Shown here: positions 32,768 to 41,824 of the stretch, piece by piece
How the letters are laid out: each line of letters begins with the position of its first letter
How positions within the stretch are numbered: position 1 is the stretch's first letter
From: Lactobacillus crispatus
GTDB lineage: Bacteria > Bacillota > Bacilli > Lactobacillales > Lactobacillaceae
Direction of reading: 5' to 3'
Length of the DNA stretch: 64,000 nt
Assembly (NCBI RefSeq): GCF_018987235.1
Contig: NZ_CP072197.1
Span: forward strand, 1,860,001-1,924,000
Translations under genes and position numbers: made by a program
Notes under the pieces: model-generated
Databases searched by the model: none
Told to the model about the DNA's origin: nothing
What the model saw: the letters and a program-made list of their open reading frames with translations, nothing else

Positions 32768-33994
32768 ATGGAATCACAAATTATTTTCGGTATTGATGTT
32801 AGCAGTAAATCTTCCACAGTTTGTGTGGTTAATGACCGGATCAAACAAGGCGAATCTTTTAGAATCTCTAATGATTCCTTTGGCTATCAAAAACTTTATG
32901 AGCAACTGAACCAATATTTGATAACTCCTTTAGTTGTTTTCGAAGCTACTGGTGTTTATTCTCTAAGCCTGCAAGCTTTCTTAGAGGATTATCATATTAA
33001 GTATTTGAAGCTTAATCCGCTTAAAGCGAAAAAGCTAATGGACAATAATTTACGCCATAATAAAACTGATAAGGTAGATGCTTATCGCCTGGCTTTAATT
33101 CAATTTAATGCCCCGCAAAAGCTGCGTGATCCACAGCCCAGAGAGTATCATGAACTTCAGAATGCCAGTCGCTATTATGAAGAACTTACTAGGAGTATAG
33201 TTACTACTAAAAATCAATTGCACCGCAACCTCCAATCCACTTTCCCACAAATTGAAGAAATACTGTCTCATCCATCTGGCAGAATTTATTGGGCGCTTGT
33301 TAGTCTTTTCCCACATGCTGGATATGTTCTAGAAAAGAATGAGACACAGGTAACTCAAATGCTTAATTCTATTTCTGGAATAGGACAACAAAGGGCACGG
33401 TACTTAACCACAAGATTATACGCTTTTGCTAGAGAAGCTTATCCTTATGATTCCAAAGATAGTATTATCGTTAGAGCTATTCAAAGGAACATTTCTAATT
33501 TATTTTCACTCCAGCAAGAACGCGACTATGTAATTAACTACATGGAAAAGCTGGCTAAAGCAGTAAACGCTCGTGCTTTATCCATCTATTTGAGTATCCC
33601 AGGGGTTGCTAGAATTACAGCAGTGAGATTAGTAGCAGAGCTCGGTGATCTAAGACGGTTTAGCACTTCAGCTCAAATTGATGCGTTTGTTGGCATTGAT
33701 CCAGGAAGGTACCAATCTGGTGAAAAAGACAGTTCTCTTGGCATTACCAAGCATGGCAATCATATTGCCAGAAAAATACTTTATCGAGTTATTACTCAAA
33801 TGGAGACGGTAAAGGCTACGCAGCCTTGCCATATAACTGATTATTATGACAAGAAAAAACGATCTTCAAATAGCCAAGGCTATAAGAAAATCGCCATTGC
33901 ATCAGTCCATAAACTGATACGCACAATGTTTGCTCTTATCAAACATGATCAATTATATGATTACAACATAGCCACCGAAAATAAAAGACTTTAG
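32768..33994 (+). CDS. IS110-family transposase/recombinase
   Basis: 408 aa. The N-terminal RuvC-like DEDD domain shows IIFGIDVSSKSSTVC (Asp), VVFEATGVYS (Glu) and NKTDKVDAYRLA (Asp pair). A central coiled-coil region spans about 120-260. The C-terminal Tnp20 domain has SIPGVARITAVRLVAELGD and FVGIDPGRYQSGEKDSSLGITKHGN with candidate serine nucleophiles. A GCGGAGG site precedes the ATG. The gene appears intact. Confidence 0.93.
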   Translation: MESQIIFGIDVSSKSSTVCVVNDRIKQGESFRISNDSFGYQKLYEQLNQYLITPLVVFEATGVYSLSLQAFLEDYHIKYLKLNPLKAKKLMDNNLRHNKTDKVDAYRLALIQFNAPQKLRDPQPREYHELQNASRYYEELTRSIVTTKNQLHRNLQSTFPQIEEILSHPSGRIYWALVSLFPHAGYVLEKNETQVTQMLNSISGIGQQRARYLTTRLYAFAREAYPYDSKDSIIVRAIQRNISNLFSLQQERDYVINYMEKLAKAVNARALSIYLSIPGVARITAVRLVAELGDLRRFSTSAQIDAFVGIDPGRYQSGEKDSSLGITKHGNHIARKILYRVITQMETVKATQPCHITDYYDKKKRSSNSQGYKKIAIASVHKLIRTMFALIKHDQLYDYNIATENKRL

Positions 33995-34177
33995 CTGAAA
34001 TCAAATAATCAACTTAAGTATAAGCAACCTATGGAAAAACTACAAGTATTCATAGGCTTATTTGTGGTACTTTCGCTTTTTCTTAAATTTAAACTCTTAT
34101 TTGCTTTAACCTTATTCGCATCATTAAAACAAGTAAATTTATTTTCTTAAATCATTGATAATACTTGACTTTGGGTA
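33995..34177. other. Right end of IS110 element and spacer
   Basis: It contains a hairpin with arms ATAAGCAACCTATG and CATAGGCTTAT (about 34020-34063), possibly a terminator or element end. There is no ORF of note. Confidence 0.45.
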
Positions 34178-34215
34178 GAAAATACGCTGGCAACTTAACC
34201 AGCGTATTTCTTTTA
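34178..34215 (-). terminator. Terminator of the zinc-ribbon membrane protein gene
   Basis: AAATACGCTGG pairs with CCAGCGTATTT around an 8-nt loop, with A/T runs on both sides. Confidence 0.8.
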
Positions 34216-34228
34216 CTTATTATTAATT

Positions 34229-35245
34229 CTATTTCTTTTTAAAAAGATTATATCCAGCCAAAATCGTGGTCAACACGCTAGCCAAAATCATAAAGTAAGC
34301 TGAGGCCCCGAGAGAAACTGCATATGACATAAGCTGACTCGTCAATTGAGCCAGCACCCCAGTTGAAGCATGTGCTGCGCTTGATATTTGAAAAATCATA
34401 TAAATCAAAAAGATTGATTCAATCAAAGAAAGGAAGAAGGCCAAAGTCTGACTAGCCTTAGTATTTTTCAAAATATTATAAATAATGAAAATTGGGAACA
34501 AGAATAGTAGCAACCAGACAATGTAAAGAATAAGTGCATACCATGATGTCACGCCGGATGAAAGCAAGCGCCCTGCTAAACCGAACAGTACATTGGAAAT
34601 AGATATTCTCTGCGTATAAGCCGAAGCACCCGAGTCGGTAAAGAGAACGATTAGACTAACTAAAGCCGTAAAAATAACTGAAATCTGCACATAATTAAAG
34701 TGATGTTTGCGAACATTTTTTATTTCACGTACATGATTTTCAACCCGAGGATATTTTTGCACAAATTCTCGGTTTTTCGCTTTGACTTTACTTTCACGTG
34801 CATCCACCCGGTTAAAGACATCGGAACCAATTCGGTCAATCTTTTGCGTTAATCGCTTATCAACCGTATACTGCTCGATCTTATCTTTACGATCACACAC
34901 AATATAAAGCCAAACCATTAGGGCTAAAAAGCCAGTCCATCCTGCCGCTCTAGAAAAACTCATTAGGATTAAAAGTAAGACTCCCAATAAGAAGACTAAG
35001 GTCGCATTTTTCCTAACCCACGCAATCATTCTTTGGACAGTGGTATTTTGCTTTTCAGGAATAAATTCTTCCCGATAGGCTGCACGGCTGATAATCTTTT
35101 CGCCTTCATCTGGTTCTTCAAACTTTGCTTTTTGGTGCTGATCTGTGAAAAAGTCGTCTCGATATTTTTTTAGATTGAAGCCACAGTTTGGACAAATATC
35201 ATCTGTTTCACTAATTTTATGGCCACAATTTGGACAAGTAGTCAT
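34229..35245 (-). CDS. Zinc-ribbon membrane protein of unknown function
   Basis: 338 aa. The N-terminus has a CPNCGHKI...CPNCGFNL zinc ribbon (residues 4-25), a charged linker, then two membrane segments (about 80-120), a basic region (about 125-185) and four more hydrophobic segments to the end. Similar proteins occur singly in lactobacilli and have no assigned role. The start ATG at 35245 has GAAGGGAA upstream. Nothing in the neighbourhood suggests a function. Confidence 0.8.
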   Translation of the reverse strand: MTTCPNCGHKISETDDICPNCGFNLKKYRDDFFTDQHQKAKFEEPDEGEKIISRAAYREEFIPEKQNTTVQRMIAWVRKNATLVFLLGVLLLILMSFSRAAGWTGFLALMVWLYIVCDRKDKIEQYTVDKRLTQKIDRIGSDVFNRVDARESKVKAKNREFVQKYPRVENHVREIKNVRKHHFNYVQISVIFTALVSLIVLFTDSGASAYTQRISISNVLFGLAGRLLSSGVTSWYALILYIVWLLLFLFPIFIIYNILKNTKASQTLAFFLSLIESIFLIYMIFQISSAAHASTGVLAQLTSQLMSYAVSLGASAYFMILASVLTTILAGYNLFKKK

Positions 35246-35314
35246 ATAAGAATTCCCTTCTTTTTCAATCTGTTAGTCATTATTATAACATGTATCAGAA
35301 TTTGAAGATCAAAA

Positions 35315-35350
35315 CAAAAAAAGACCGAATCATTGCGATTCGGTCGAAAA
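35315..35350 (-). terminator. Terminator of the TetR-MMPL operon
   Basis: GACCGAATC and GATTCGGTC pair around a 5-nt loop. An A-run on the plus strand gives the U-tract. Confidence 0.9.
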
Positions 35351-35358
35351 ACTATTTA

Positions 35359-38300
35359 TTAATTATTTTTCTTATTTCTTCTTTTGGCGAACTTATTAAG
35401 GTCGATTCCCTCATATGTCAACTTAGTAGCTGCTGACATAGTAATTGGCAAAATGAAGACCAAGATGAGCAAACCAATATCCACGGCTAAGGCAACTTCA
35501 ATCAAAGTTGGAATACCTGATGGAATCAAGGCTGCAAAAGTACCACCCAAGATAATTGCGGCTGATATAACAACCGTACCAATGATAGCACATGCCTTCA
35601 AGATTCTTGAACTTGGAGTAGTGTAGCCCTCAGACTCAAGTTCACGATAACGAGTCATCAGGAAGATACTGTAGTCAACACCCAAAGCGATCAACATAAT
35701 GAAGCTGAAGAATGGTGTGTTCCAAGTAAGCATTGACTTACCAAGAACTGCTTTAACAATCCATTGATTGATTGAAAGTGAGCAGAGGTAAGCAATAAGC
35801 AAAGTCCCAAGAATGTAGATTGGTTGCAAAAGTGAACGAGTTACAAACATCAAGGCAATGCCGATACCGATTAACATGATGGCAGCAGTTCTAAGGAAGT
35901 CGCCACTGGCAACTGTCTTAGTATCTTCAATCTTGGAACTTTGACCACCCATAGCTACCTTAGCATTCTTCAAAGCAGTACCTTGGAATGACTTCTTAGC
36001 CATAGCACTTAATTCTTGTGACTTCTTAGTAGCTTCGGTTGCACTTGGGTTTGAATCAAAGACAACAATAATTTGAGCTGACTTCTTGTCTGGGCTGAGG
36101 TAAACATCCATTGACTTCTTGAACATATCGTTCTTCAAGAATTCCTTAGGGATGTAGAAAGTATCAGCGGCAGCTGATGAACCTAAACCTCTGAGGTAGG
36201 TTTCACCTTGACCTAAACCACTATTAACAGTGTCAATACCTGAAGTCAATTGTGGAACTTTGCTTGCCAACTTACCAGCGCCAGCACTGAGTTGTCCAGC
36301 ACCTGTGTTAAGTTGACTGATACCTGAAATAAGTTGTGGAGCTTGACCAGCTAATTGGCCGATACCACTATTAAGCTGACCGGCACCAGTGGCAAGAGTA
36401 CCTAAGCCATTATTCAAAGTTCCAGCACCATTTGCAAGAGTGCCAAGACCATTGTTCAACGTACCTGCACCGCTTGCAAGAGTACCAAGACCATTATTTA
36501 ATCGGCCGGCACCATTATTAACTTGGTTTACACCTGCACCAAGGCGACTAGCACCTGATGAAAGTGAACCAAGGCCGTTACTCAATTGACCAGCACCGTT
36601 ATTAAGCTTTTGTGCACCAGCTACACCTTGTGAAGCAGCAGATTGAACTTGAGTTAAGCCTGAACTTAATTGGTTCAAAGCTGTTGCTGCACCTGGAAGA
36701 GCCTTGTTTGAAGCTTGAGCTAAAGCATTAACCTGAGCCTTTAAAGTTTGAAGCTGAGTCATCAAGTTACTTTGTTGCATTGCAGCCATTGAGCTTTGCA
36801 AGCCCTGAGCTGCTGAAGTAGCATTTGCCATTGCTGACTTCATCTTATCAGTATTAGCACCTGATTGAGCCTTTTGAACAACAGATTCAACCGCTTGAGT
36901 GGCAGCCTTAGTTGCTGCTGCTTGAGCCGCTTGTCTTTGATCAGCTGGTACTGATTGCACAGCTGATGAAACAGCCGATGAAATTGCTGATTGAATTTCA
37001 GATTGATTTACTGAACTTGAGTCAGCATTACCTGCTGCACTTTGCAATTCTTTCAAGCTATTTTCAAGATCTGCAGCTTGTTTTTGAACTGTAGCTAAAC
37101 TATTAGTTAACGATGAAGTATCAACCCCACCACCAATAGCTTGATTCAATTGTTGAATACCACTATTGATTTGTGGCAAAGCAGTTTGAAGTTGGGCAAG
37201 TTGTTGCTTGTTAGAGCCACTCAATTGAGTTGAAAGTTGTGAACTCAATTGTTGCAATTGGTTAACCATTTGTTGGGTACCACTTTGCAAACTGTTAGCA
37301 CCATTCTTCAAACGATTTGCACCGCTAACTAAGCTGCTTGCACCACTTTGCAATGCATGAGTACCACTTTCTAAACGACCTGCACCAGTTTGTAAACGAA
37401 CAGCGCCGCTTTGTAATTGAAAAGCACCACTACGTAAGCGATCAGCACCACTAACTAGTTGGCCTGAACCACTTTGCAGGCGAGTTGCACCACTTTGTAA
37501 TTGACTAGCACCGTTTTGCAAACGATTAGTACCACTAACTAATTGGCTAGCGCCACTTTGAAGACGACTAGTACCATTTTGAAGTTGATCAGCACCATCT
37601 TTTAAGCTGTTAGCACCGTTAGCAACCTTGTTTGAGCCTTTGCTCAATTTACCCAAACCTGAACGAGCTTGATCAACACCGTCGTTAACCGTGTTTAATT
37701 GATTGTTGACATAAAGCATATCAATTGGTTCGCCGTAAGGTTCTGTAACAGATGTCGCAAATGAAACGTCTTTTGAAGCTTGAAGTTGCTTAGTCACTTG
37801 ATCAATTAACTTCAAATTTTCTTCGTTGTCTAATCTATGCTTGCTTTGAATGTACAAGTATGATGGTTCAGCCATCCCTTTAGAGAAGTGCTTTTGTACT
37901 ATCAACAAACCTTGCTTAGATGGAACTGAATCTGCAATTTCATCAGTATCATCGTAGTTCAAGTGACCTGAGTACATTAACATGAATGGCACAACAACAA
38001 CTGCTAACACAACCAAGTAAATAATTGGATGCTTCAATGTGGCAGATGAAATACCATGCCATAACTTGTCATCACTTTCACCAGTAAATTTCTTAACTGG
38101 CCAGAACATTTTCTTACCAAGCGTAGCCATGAAGAATGGGTTGAGTGTCAAAAGCACTACCAATAAAACAGCAACGCCGACCGCAACACCAACAGCTGAT
38201 TGGTAAACGGAGAATTTAGCTAAACTTAAAGCAGTAAAACCAATTAAGATGGATGAACCTGAGTAAAGAATTGTTTTACCAGCATTGCGCAAAGCGTCAT

Positions 38301-39117
38301 GCATGGCCTTATACTTGTCCATCCCTTTTCCTAGATTTTCTTTAAACTTGTCATACAGCAAAATGTTGTAGTCGGTACCGATACCGAAGAGCACGATAAC
38401 CATAAACACTTGCGTAAAGTTTGAAAACGGGAAATTGGCGCTTTTAACTAAATTAGTAACAATTGAGAAGGAAGTAAGGAATGAAACACCAACTGTCAAC
38501 AATGAAATAAGTGGAACAATTGGTGACTTAAATACGATAACCAAAACAATAAAGATAAAGACAACTGTAATGGCTTCAGTCTTCTTAATTCCCTCTTGAA
38601 TTGAAGCGGAGAAGTCGTGCTGCAAGACATCCGCACCCGTTACATAAGTACGAAGCCCTTGCGTTTTCGCGGCCTTGTTCATTTCGTTATAAACTTTTTC
38701 AATCGTACCATGACTCTTAGCCACATTAAATTGTGCTACCCAAGTCGTGCCATCTTTTGATTGAAGTTTCTTTCTTGTAGCAATATTGGAATCTGGAAGT
38801 AATGAATCCTTGATTCCGTACTTGCCTTTATCATTAGTGAACTTATCAAGCGTATTATTAATAGCCTGTTTATCGGCATCAGTTAGCTTGCCACTCTTTT
38901 TGTTAAAAACAAGTGCTACTGCATAAGTGTTTTTCTTTTTCGAGCCCCAATTGTTCTCTATTGATTGTGCCACATTGCTTTGCACATTACTTGGCAACGT
39001 AATGTTAGAGTGATCATTAGTCAGCTGCGTAATGTTAGGCAAAGCAACAACGGAAATAATCAATATTAAAATCCACGCAATCAGTTCGAAAACATGGTTC
39101 TTCAGAAATTTCTGCAC
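35359..39117 (-). CDS. MMPL/RND-family exporter with long heptad-repeat insert
   Basis: 1252 aa. A first membrane helix (about 13-31), extracytoplasmic region and a five-helix RND cluster (about 180-335, with the IGTDYNILLYDKFKENLGKG signature) come first. A very large extracytoplasmic insert (about 400-1000) follows. It is built of repeats such as LxNGAxxLxxGxxxL and SGAxRLQSGA that flank a coiled coil. A second RND cluster (about 1040-1225, with LGVDYSIFLMTRYRE) completes it. MMPL proteins export lipids or drugs by proton motive force, and the YhgE-like repeat region may span the wall. It is transcribed with the upstream TetR gene (4 bp gap), which probably represses it. Confidence 0.9.
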   Translation of the reverse strand: MQKFLKNHVFELIAWILILIISVVALPNITQLTNDHSNITLPSNVQSNVAQSIENNWGSKKKNTYAVALVFNKKSGKLTDADKQAINNTLDKFTNDKGKYGIKDSLLPDSNIATRKKLQSKDGTTWVAQFNVAKSHGTIEKVYNEMNKAAKTQGLRTYVTGADVLQHDFSASIQEGIKKTEAITVVFIFIVLVIVFKSPIVPLISLLTVGVSFLTSFSIVTNLVKSANFPFSNFTQVFMVIVLFGIGTDYNILLYDKFKENLGKGMDKYKAMHDALRNAGKTILYSGSSILIGFTALSLAKFSVYQSAVGVAVGVAVLLVVLLTLNPFFMATLGKKMFWPVKKFTGESDDKLWHGISSATLKHPIIYLVVLAVVVVPFMLMYSGHLNYDDTDEIADSVPSKQGLLIVQKHFSKGMAEPSYLYIQSKHRLDNEENLKLIDQVTKQLQASKDVSFATSVTEPYGEPIDMLYVNNQLNTVNDGVDQARSGLGKLSKGSNKVANGANSLKDGADQLQNGTSRLQSGASQLVSGTNRLQNGASQLQSGATRLQSGSGQLVSGADRLRSGAFQLQSGAVRLQTGAGRLESGTHALQSGASSLVSGANRLKNGANSLQSGTQQMVNQLQQLSSQLSTQLSGSNKQQLAQLQTALPQINSGIQQLNQAIGGGVDTSSLTNSLATVQKQAADLENSLKELQSAAGNADSSSVNQSEIQSAISSAVSSAVQSVPADQRQAAQAAATKAATQAVESVVQKAQSGANTDKMKSAMANATSAAQGLQSSMAAMQQSNLMTQLQTLKAQVNALAQASNKALPGAATALNQLSSGLTQVQSAASQGVAGAQKLNNGAGQLSNGLGSLSSGASRLGAGVNQVNNGAGRLNNGLGTLASGAGTLNNGLGTLANGAGTLNNGLGTLATGAGQLNSGIGQLAGQAPQLISGISQLNTGAGQLSAGAGKLASKVPQLTSGIDTVNSGLGQGETYLRGLGSSAAADTFYIPKEFLKNDMFKKSMDVYLSPDKKSAQIIVVFDSNPSATEATKKSQELSAMAKKSFQGTALKNAKVAMGGQSSKIEDTKTVASGDFLRTAAIMLIGIGIALMFVTRSLLQPIYILGTLLIAYLCSLSINQWIVKAVLGKSMLTWNTPFFSFIMLIALGVDYSIFLMTRYRELESEGYTTPSSRILKACAIIGTVVISAAIILGGTFAALIPSGIPTLIEVALAVDIGLLILVFILPITMSAATKLTYEGIDLNKFAKRRNKKNN
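36240..37640 (-). repeat. Heptad/undecad repeat tracts in the MMPL gene
   Basis: Two tracts, about 36240-36620 and 37270-37640, encode reiterated L-x-x-G-A/S-x-x-L units at high nucleotide similarity. They flank a Gln/Ala-rich coiled coil. They are prone to slippage and copy-number change. Confidence 0.85.
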
Positions 39118-39121
39118 TTTC

Positions 39122-39697
39122 CTATTTCCTCCCTATTTGTTGTAAATCAGGTACTGGTTCTACAAGTCGTAAAATCATTTCATGATAATTACGATTAGAT
39201 TCATCTTCTGTTTCATCTCCAAAAGACTTCGATTTATCCAAAAAAACGTACCCTAATACGGCGCCAATTAAAGCATGAAATGAAATGACACTTTCTTTTT
39301 TAAAATTAAGTCTTTCACCCATTTTAATTAAATCCAAGATTTCTTGATTGATGGCCGCATCCTTTGGATATTCGTTCAAATGATACAGAATACTTGATAA
39401 AGCCGGATCACTTAATAAAAAGTCGCGCACAACATCCGCAAACTTAAGCAACGCATCCCTACCTGACATACCGATTAGATCGTTCATCAACTCATGACGT
39501 AAGATCTTAATCTGTCTTGCACCAACTAGTGATAGCAATTGTTTGCGTCCTGAAACGTAATGATAAAGCGACTGTGAGCGGACATCGAGCGCCTTAGCCA
39601 ATGCTGGCAAAGTTGTAGCTGTCAGTCCTTTTTTAGAAATTAATTCAGTAGCTTGATCAATTATTTTATCCAGATCAAGATTTCTTTTCTGTGCCAT
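39122..39697 (-). CDS. TetR/AcrR-family repressor
   Basis: About 191 aa. An N-terminal TetR HTH (residues 8-55: DKIIDQATELISKKGLTATTLPALAKALDVRSQSLYHYVSGRKQL) is followed by a helical ligand-binding domain with a WHG-type profile. AAAGGAGGG is placed correctly for the second ATG (M in MAQKRN), so I start there. A first ATG two codons earlier touches the site. It is co-transcribed with the MMPL gene and likely controls it from the palindromes upstream. Confidence 0.9.
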   Translation of the reverse strand: MAQKRNLDLDKIIDQATELISKKGLTATTLPALAKALDVRSQSLYHYVSGRKQLLSLVGARQIKILRHELMNDLIGMSGRDALLKFADVVRDFLLSDPALSSILYHLNEYPKDAAINQEILDLIKMGERLNFKKESVISFHALIGAVLGYVFLDKSKSFGDETEDESNRNYHEMILRLVEPVPDLQQIGRK

Positions 39698-39729
39698 TTT
39701 CATCCCTCCTTTGTCTTAGCATAGTAAAT

Positions 39730-39772
39730 AATATACACCTACAGTGTGAAGATTACAATCTACATAGTGTAA
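39730..39772 (-). promoter_or_regulatory. TetR-MMPL promoter with palindromic operators
   Basis: On the minus strand, TTGTAA (39753-39758) and TATATT (39730-39735) are 17 bp apart. Two palindromes overlap it: ACACCTACAGTGT (39735-39747) and TACATAGTGTA (39761-39771). They look like operators for the TetR protein (inference). Confidence 0.7.
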
Positions 39773-39793
39773 ATAATTTATTTTTTCTATAAA

Positions 39794-39828
39794 AAATAAT
39801 GAAGCTTTCTCGGACTTCATCATTTTCG
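39794..39828 (-). terminator. Terminator of the beta-lactamase-fold gene
   Basis: ATGAAG and CTTCAT arms extended by AT pairs, with a U-run on the minus strand. Confidence 0.55.
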
Positions 39829-40773
39829 TTACTTATGCTTTTTTATAAACCAAGCATTAACCGTTTTGCCCAATTTATTAAAATTCTTGTGTTGCGTGCT
39901 CCAAACAGACATACAGTAAGCACGTCCGTTAGTCTGAACAATTGCGACAGCAAAATCATCATCACCAATTGCATAAATGCCGCCACTTAAGCCAGAAACT
40001 AAACTTGGTCGCTCTTTAGCTAGGGTTGCTAAAACTCGGCTAGCATATTGCCGATTTAATACTCGACCTTGATACAAGCCAATCATTGTCTTAGCTAAAT
40101 CATTAGCTGTTGTCTGACCAGTCATATTTGAATTGACCTTAGTTTGAGTGGCACCCATTTTTTTAGCAACTTGGTCAATATTATTAACTCCAATTTTTCT
40201 AGTTAAGGCACTAGCTGCAGTTTTGTTACCCTTAAGCATTGCGCTGCGCAAATAACTTACACCATAGGTAATACCAACTTGAAACATCTTATCACCCTTG
40301 GCTTTGTCTTTTTTGCTAATCTTAATCGCAGTTCGCGACCCCATCTTGCCTTTTTGTTCTTGCTCATACAAGGCGATCAGTAAAAATAACCGCATTGTTT
40401 TTCCTGCGTCATGAGCCTTATTAGTATTAGAAACTACGGCAAAGTGACTAGAGTTAGTTAAATCCTGTGCTACTACCTGGAAGCTATCATCAATGCCCAT
40501 AACTTTTTTGATTTGCTTGACTAGCTTCTGATTACTGCCTTTTTGAGCTTTAACATGGTTAGAATATTCAATCGAATTAACCTTGGGCTCCTTAGGCTTT
40601 TCTAATTTTTTAACCTTTGGCTCCTTGGTCTTCTTTTTATTCTTAGCGACCTTGCTGTTATTTGGTTCAACAATCTTTAACTGCGCGTTTTCCACCCGCT
40701 TTATGTTTGATGTATACAAAATGAATGCAAATAAAGTCACAATTAAAGAACCAATTAATATTTTATGTTTCAT
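39829..40773 (-). CDS. Beta-lactamase-fold (serine hydrolase) surface protein, catalytic residues lost
   Basis: 314 aa. An N-terminal membrane anchor (residues 4-24) is followed by a Lys/Pro/Glu linker (25-80) and a domain resembling class A beta-lactamase/PBP-like serine hydrolases. At the SxxK position (family ASVIKLP-like) it reads AGKTMRLFLL, so Ser and Lys are replaced by Lys and Arg. The SDN-like loop reads GNKTA. DQVAKKMGATQTKV and TTANDLAKTMIGL match the downstream fold. It is probably a non-enzymatic wall-associated protein. It is not in an obvious operon, although corA ends 16 bp upstream on the same strand. Confidence 0.7.
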   Translation of the reverse strand: MKHKILIGSLIVTLFAFILYTSNIKRVENAQLKIVEPNNSKVAKNKKKTKEPKVKKLEKPKEPKVNSIEYSNHVKAQKGSNQKLVKQIKKVMGIDDSFQVVAQDLTNSSHFAVVSNTNKAHDAGKTMRLFLLIALYEQEQKGKMGSRTAIKISKKDKAKGDKMFQVGITYGVSYLRSAMLKGNKTAASALTRKIGVNNIDQVAKKMGATQTKVNSNMTGQTTANDLAKTMIGLYQGRVLNRQYASRVLATLAKERPSLVSGLSGGIYAIGDDDFAVAIVQTNGRAYCMSVWSTQHKNFNKLGKTVNAWFIKKHK

Positions 40774-40788
40774 TAAAACGCCTCAATT

Positions 40789-41715
40789 TTAGAAGAAATG
40801 ATGCCTTTTCATCAAAATGACTAACCAAACCATTAAAACAACCATCAAAATAATGATTAAAACCCAGTCAAATGAATTTTTTAAAATTGGTAGACTAACA
40901 TTCATCCCATAAAAACCGGTTAAAATAGTTGGAATAGTTAATACCAATGACCACACAGTTAAGAATTGCATGGTGTCATTCAAATTATTGTTCATCATAT
41001 TATCACTGGTAGCTGATAAAGTCTTAGTTACCTGCTGGGAAATCTGCACCATTTCTGCAGACTGGCTTGATTCAATCAAGACGTCATCCAAGCGTTCACT
41101 GGCTTCTTTAGTGAAGTCTAATTTGCTGTGATTCAGGCCATGCAACATGATTAAATCCGTCTGAATTGAACTTGATAAATAAACTAAACTTTTTTCAATA
41201 TTCGAAAGTTCCACCAAATCTTTATTGTTAATGTCATCAGACAACTTCTGATCTAGGCTGTTACGTTCAACGTCAAGTTGCGTTACGGCACGCTGGAAGT
41301 ATTGTGATGAATATAGGAAAAAGAGCATCAACAACTCAGTAACATCTTTAGCTTCAGACAAACGCTCCCGCATATGTTCATCGTTGAATTCATCAAACAC
41401 ATAGCTGGTTGATTCTGTATGGAAAGTAAAGATATTTTCACCCACTACTAAAAAAGTGATTGGGTGTGAGGTAAAGTGCTTAATCGTGTTGGTCGGCCAA
41501 ATTGGCACATCGTAAACAAGCAAGTGGCTCTTAGTATGGACGTCATAGTCATAGTGAGGACGTTCGTGACGGTCAGAAATATAAGAGATAATGTCAGGCG
41601 TAAAATTAAAATCCTGCTGCAATCTCTCACTGTCTTCTTCACTTAAATTATTGATGTCATACCACTTATACTTTGTTCTTACCGGGAAATTTTGTTGTCT
41701 AATCAACCAGCTCAC
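40789..41715 (-). CDS. corA: CorA-family magnesium/divalent cation transporter
   Basis: 308 aa. A large N-terminal cytoplasmic domain with a long stalk helix (about 150-235) is followed by two C-terminal membrane helices. FYGMNVSLP after the first carries the GMN selectivity motif of CorA channels. The short basic C-terminal end (KRHHFF) is typical. It mediates Mg2+ uptake as a pentamer. It stands upstream of the beta-lactamase-fold gene on the same strand. Confidence 0.92.
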   Translation of the reverse strand: MSWLIRQQNFPVRTKYKWYDINNLSEEDSERLQQDFNFTPDIISYISDRHERPHYDYDVHTKSHLLVYDVPIWPTNTIKHFTSHPITFLVVGENIFTFHTESTSYVFDEFNDEHMRERLSEAKDVTELLMLFFLYSSQYFQRAVTQLDVERNSLDQKLSDDINNKDLVELSNIEKSLVYLSSSIQTDLIMLHGLNHSKLDFTKEASERLDDVLIESSQSAEMVQISQQVTKTLSATSDNMMNNNLNDTMQFLTVWSLVLTIPTILTGFYGMNVSLPILKNSFDWVLIIILMVVLMVWLVILMKRHHFF

Positions 41716-41774
41716 CTCAACTTTTATTTTATTACCTAGTAAATGGTACCATTTTTCTCAATTCTTTTTCCACA

Positions 41775-41803
41775 AAAAAACAGACCTTACGGTCTGCTCT
41801 TTG
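41775..41803. terminator. Terminator after the ABC importer operon
   Basis: AAACAGACC and GGTCTGCTCTTT pair around a short loop, with a U-run on the minus strand. Confidence 0.75.
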
Positions 41804-41824
41804 AAATCTAATTGCTATTTAATT

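Larger units (their letters stand above)
32575..34010 (+). mobile_element. IS110-family insertion sequence (approximate ends)
   Basis: A DEDD transposase gene is preceded by a ~180-nt structured noncoding left end and followed by a short right end. IS110 elements lack terminal inverted repeats, so limits are set by the upstream terminator (32573) and the loss of structure downstream, and are only approximate. It sits between the aldehyde dehydrogenase and the zinc-ribbon membrane protein genes. Confidence 0.8.

Noticed and set aside
35384..37094. Plus-strand ORFs opposite the MMPL gene
   Set aside because: They are mirror frames of a repetitive coding sequence with no ribosome binding sites.
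36240..37640. CRISPR-like repeats
   Set aside because: The repeats are imperfect, have no unique spacers and lie in frame inside the MMPL gene.
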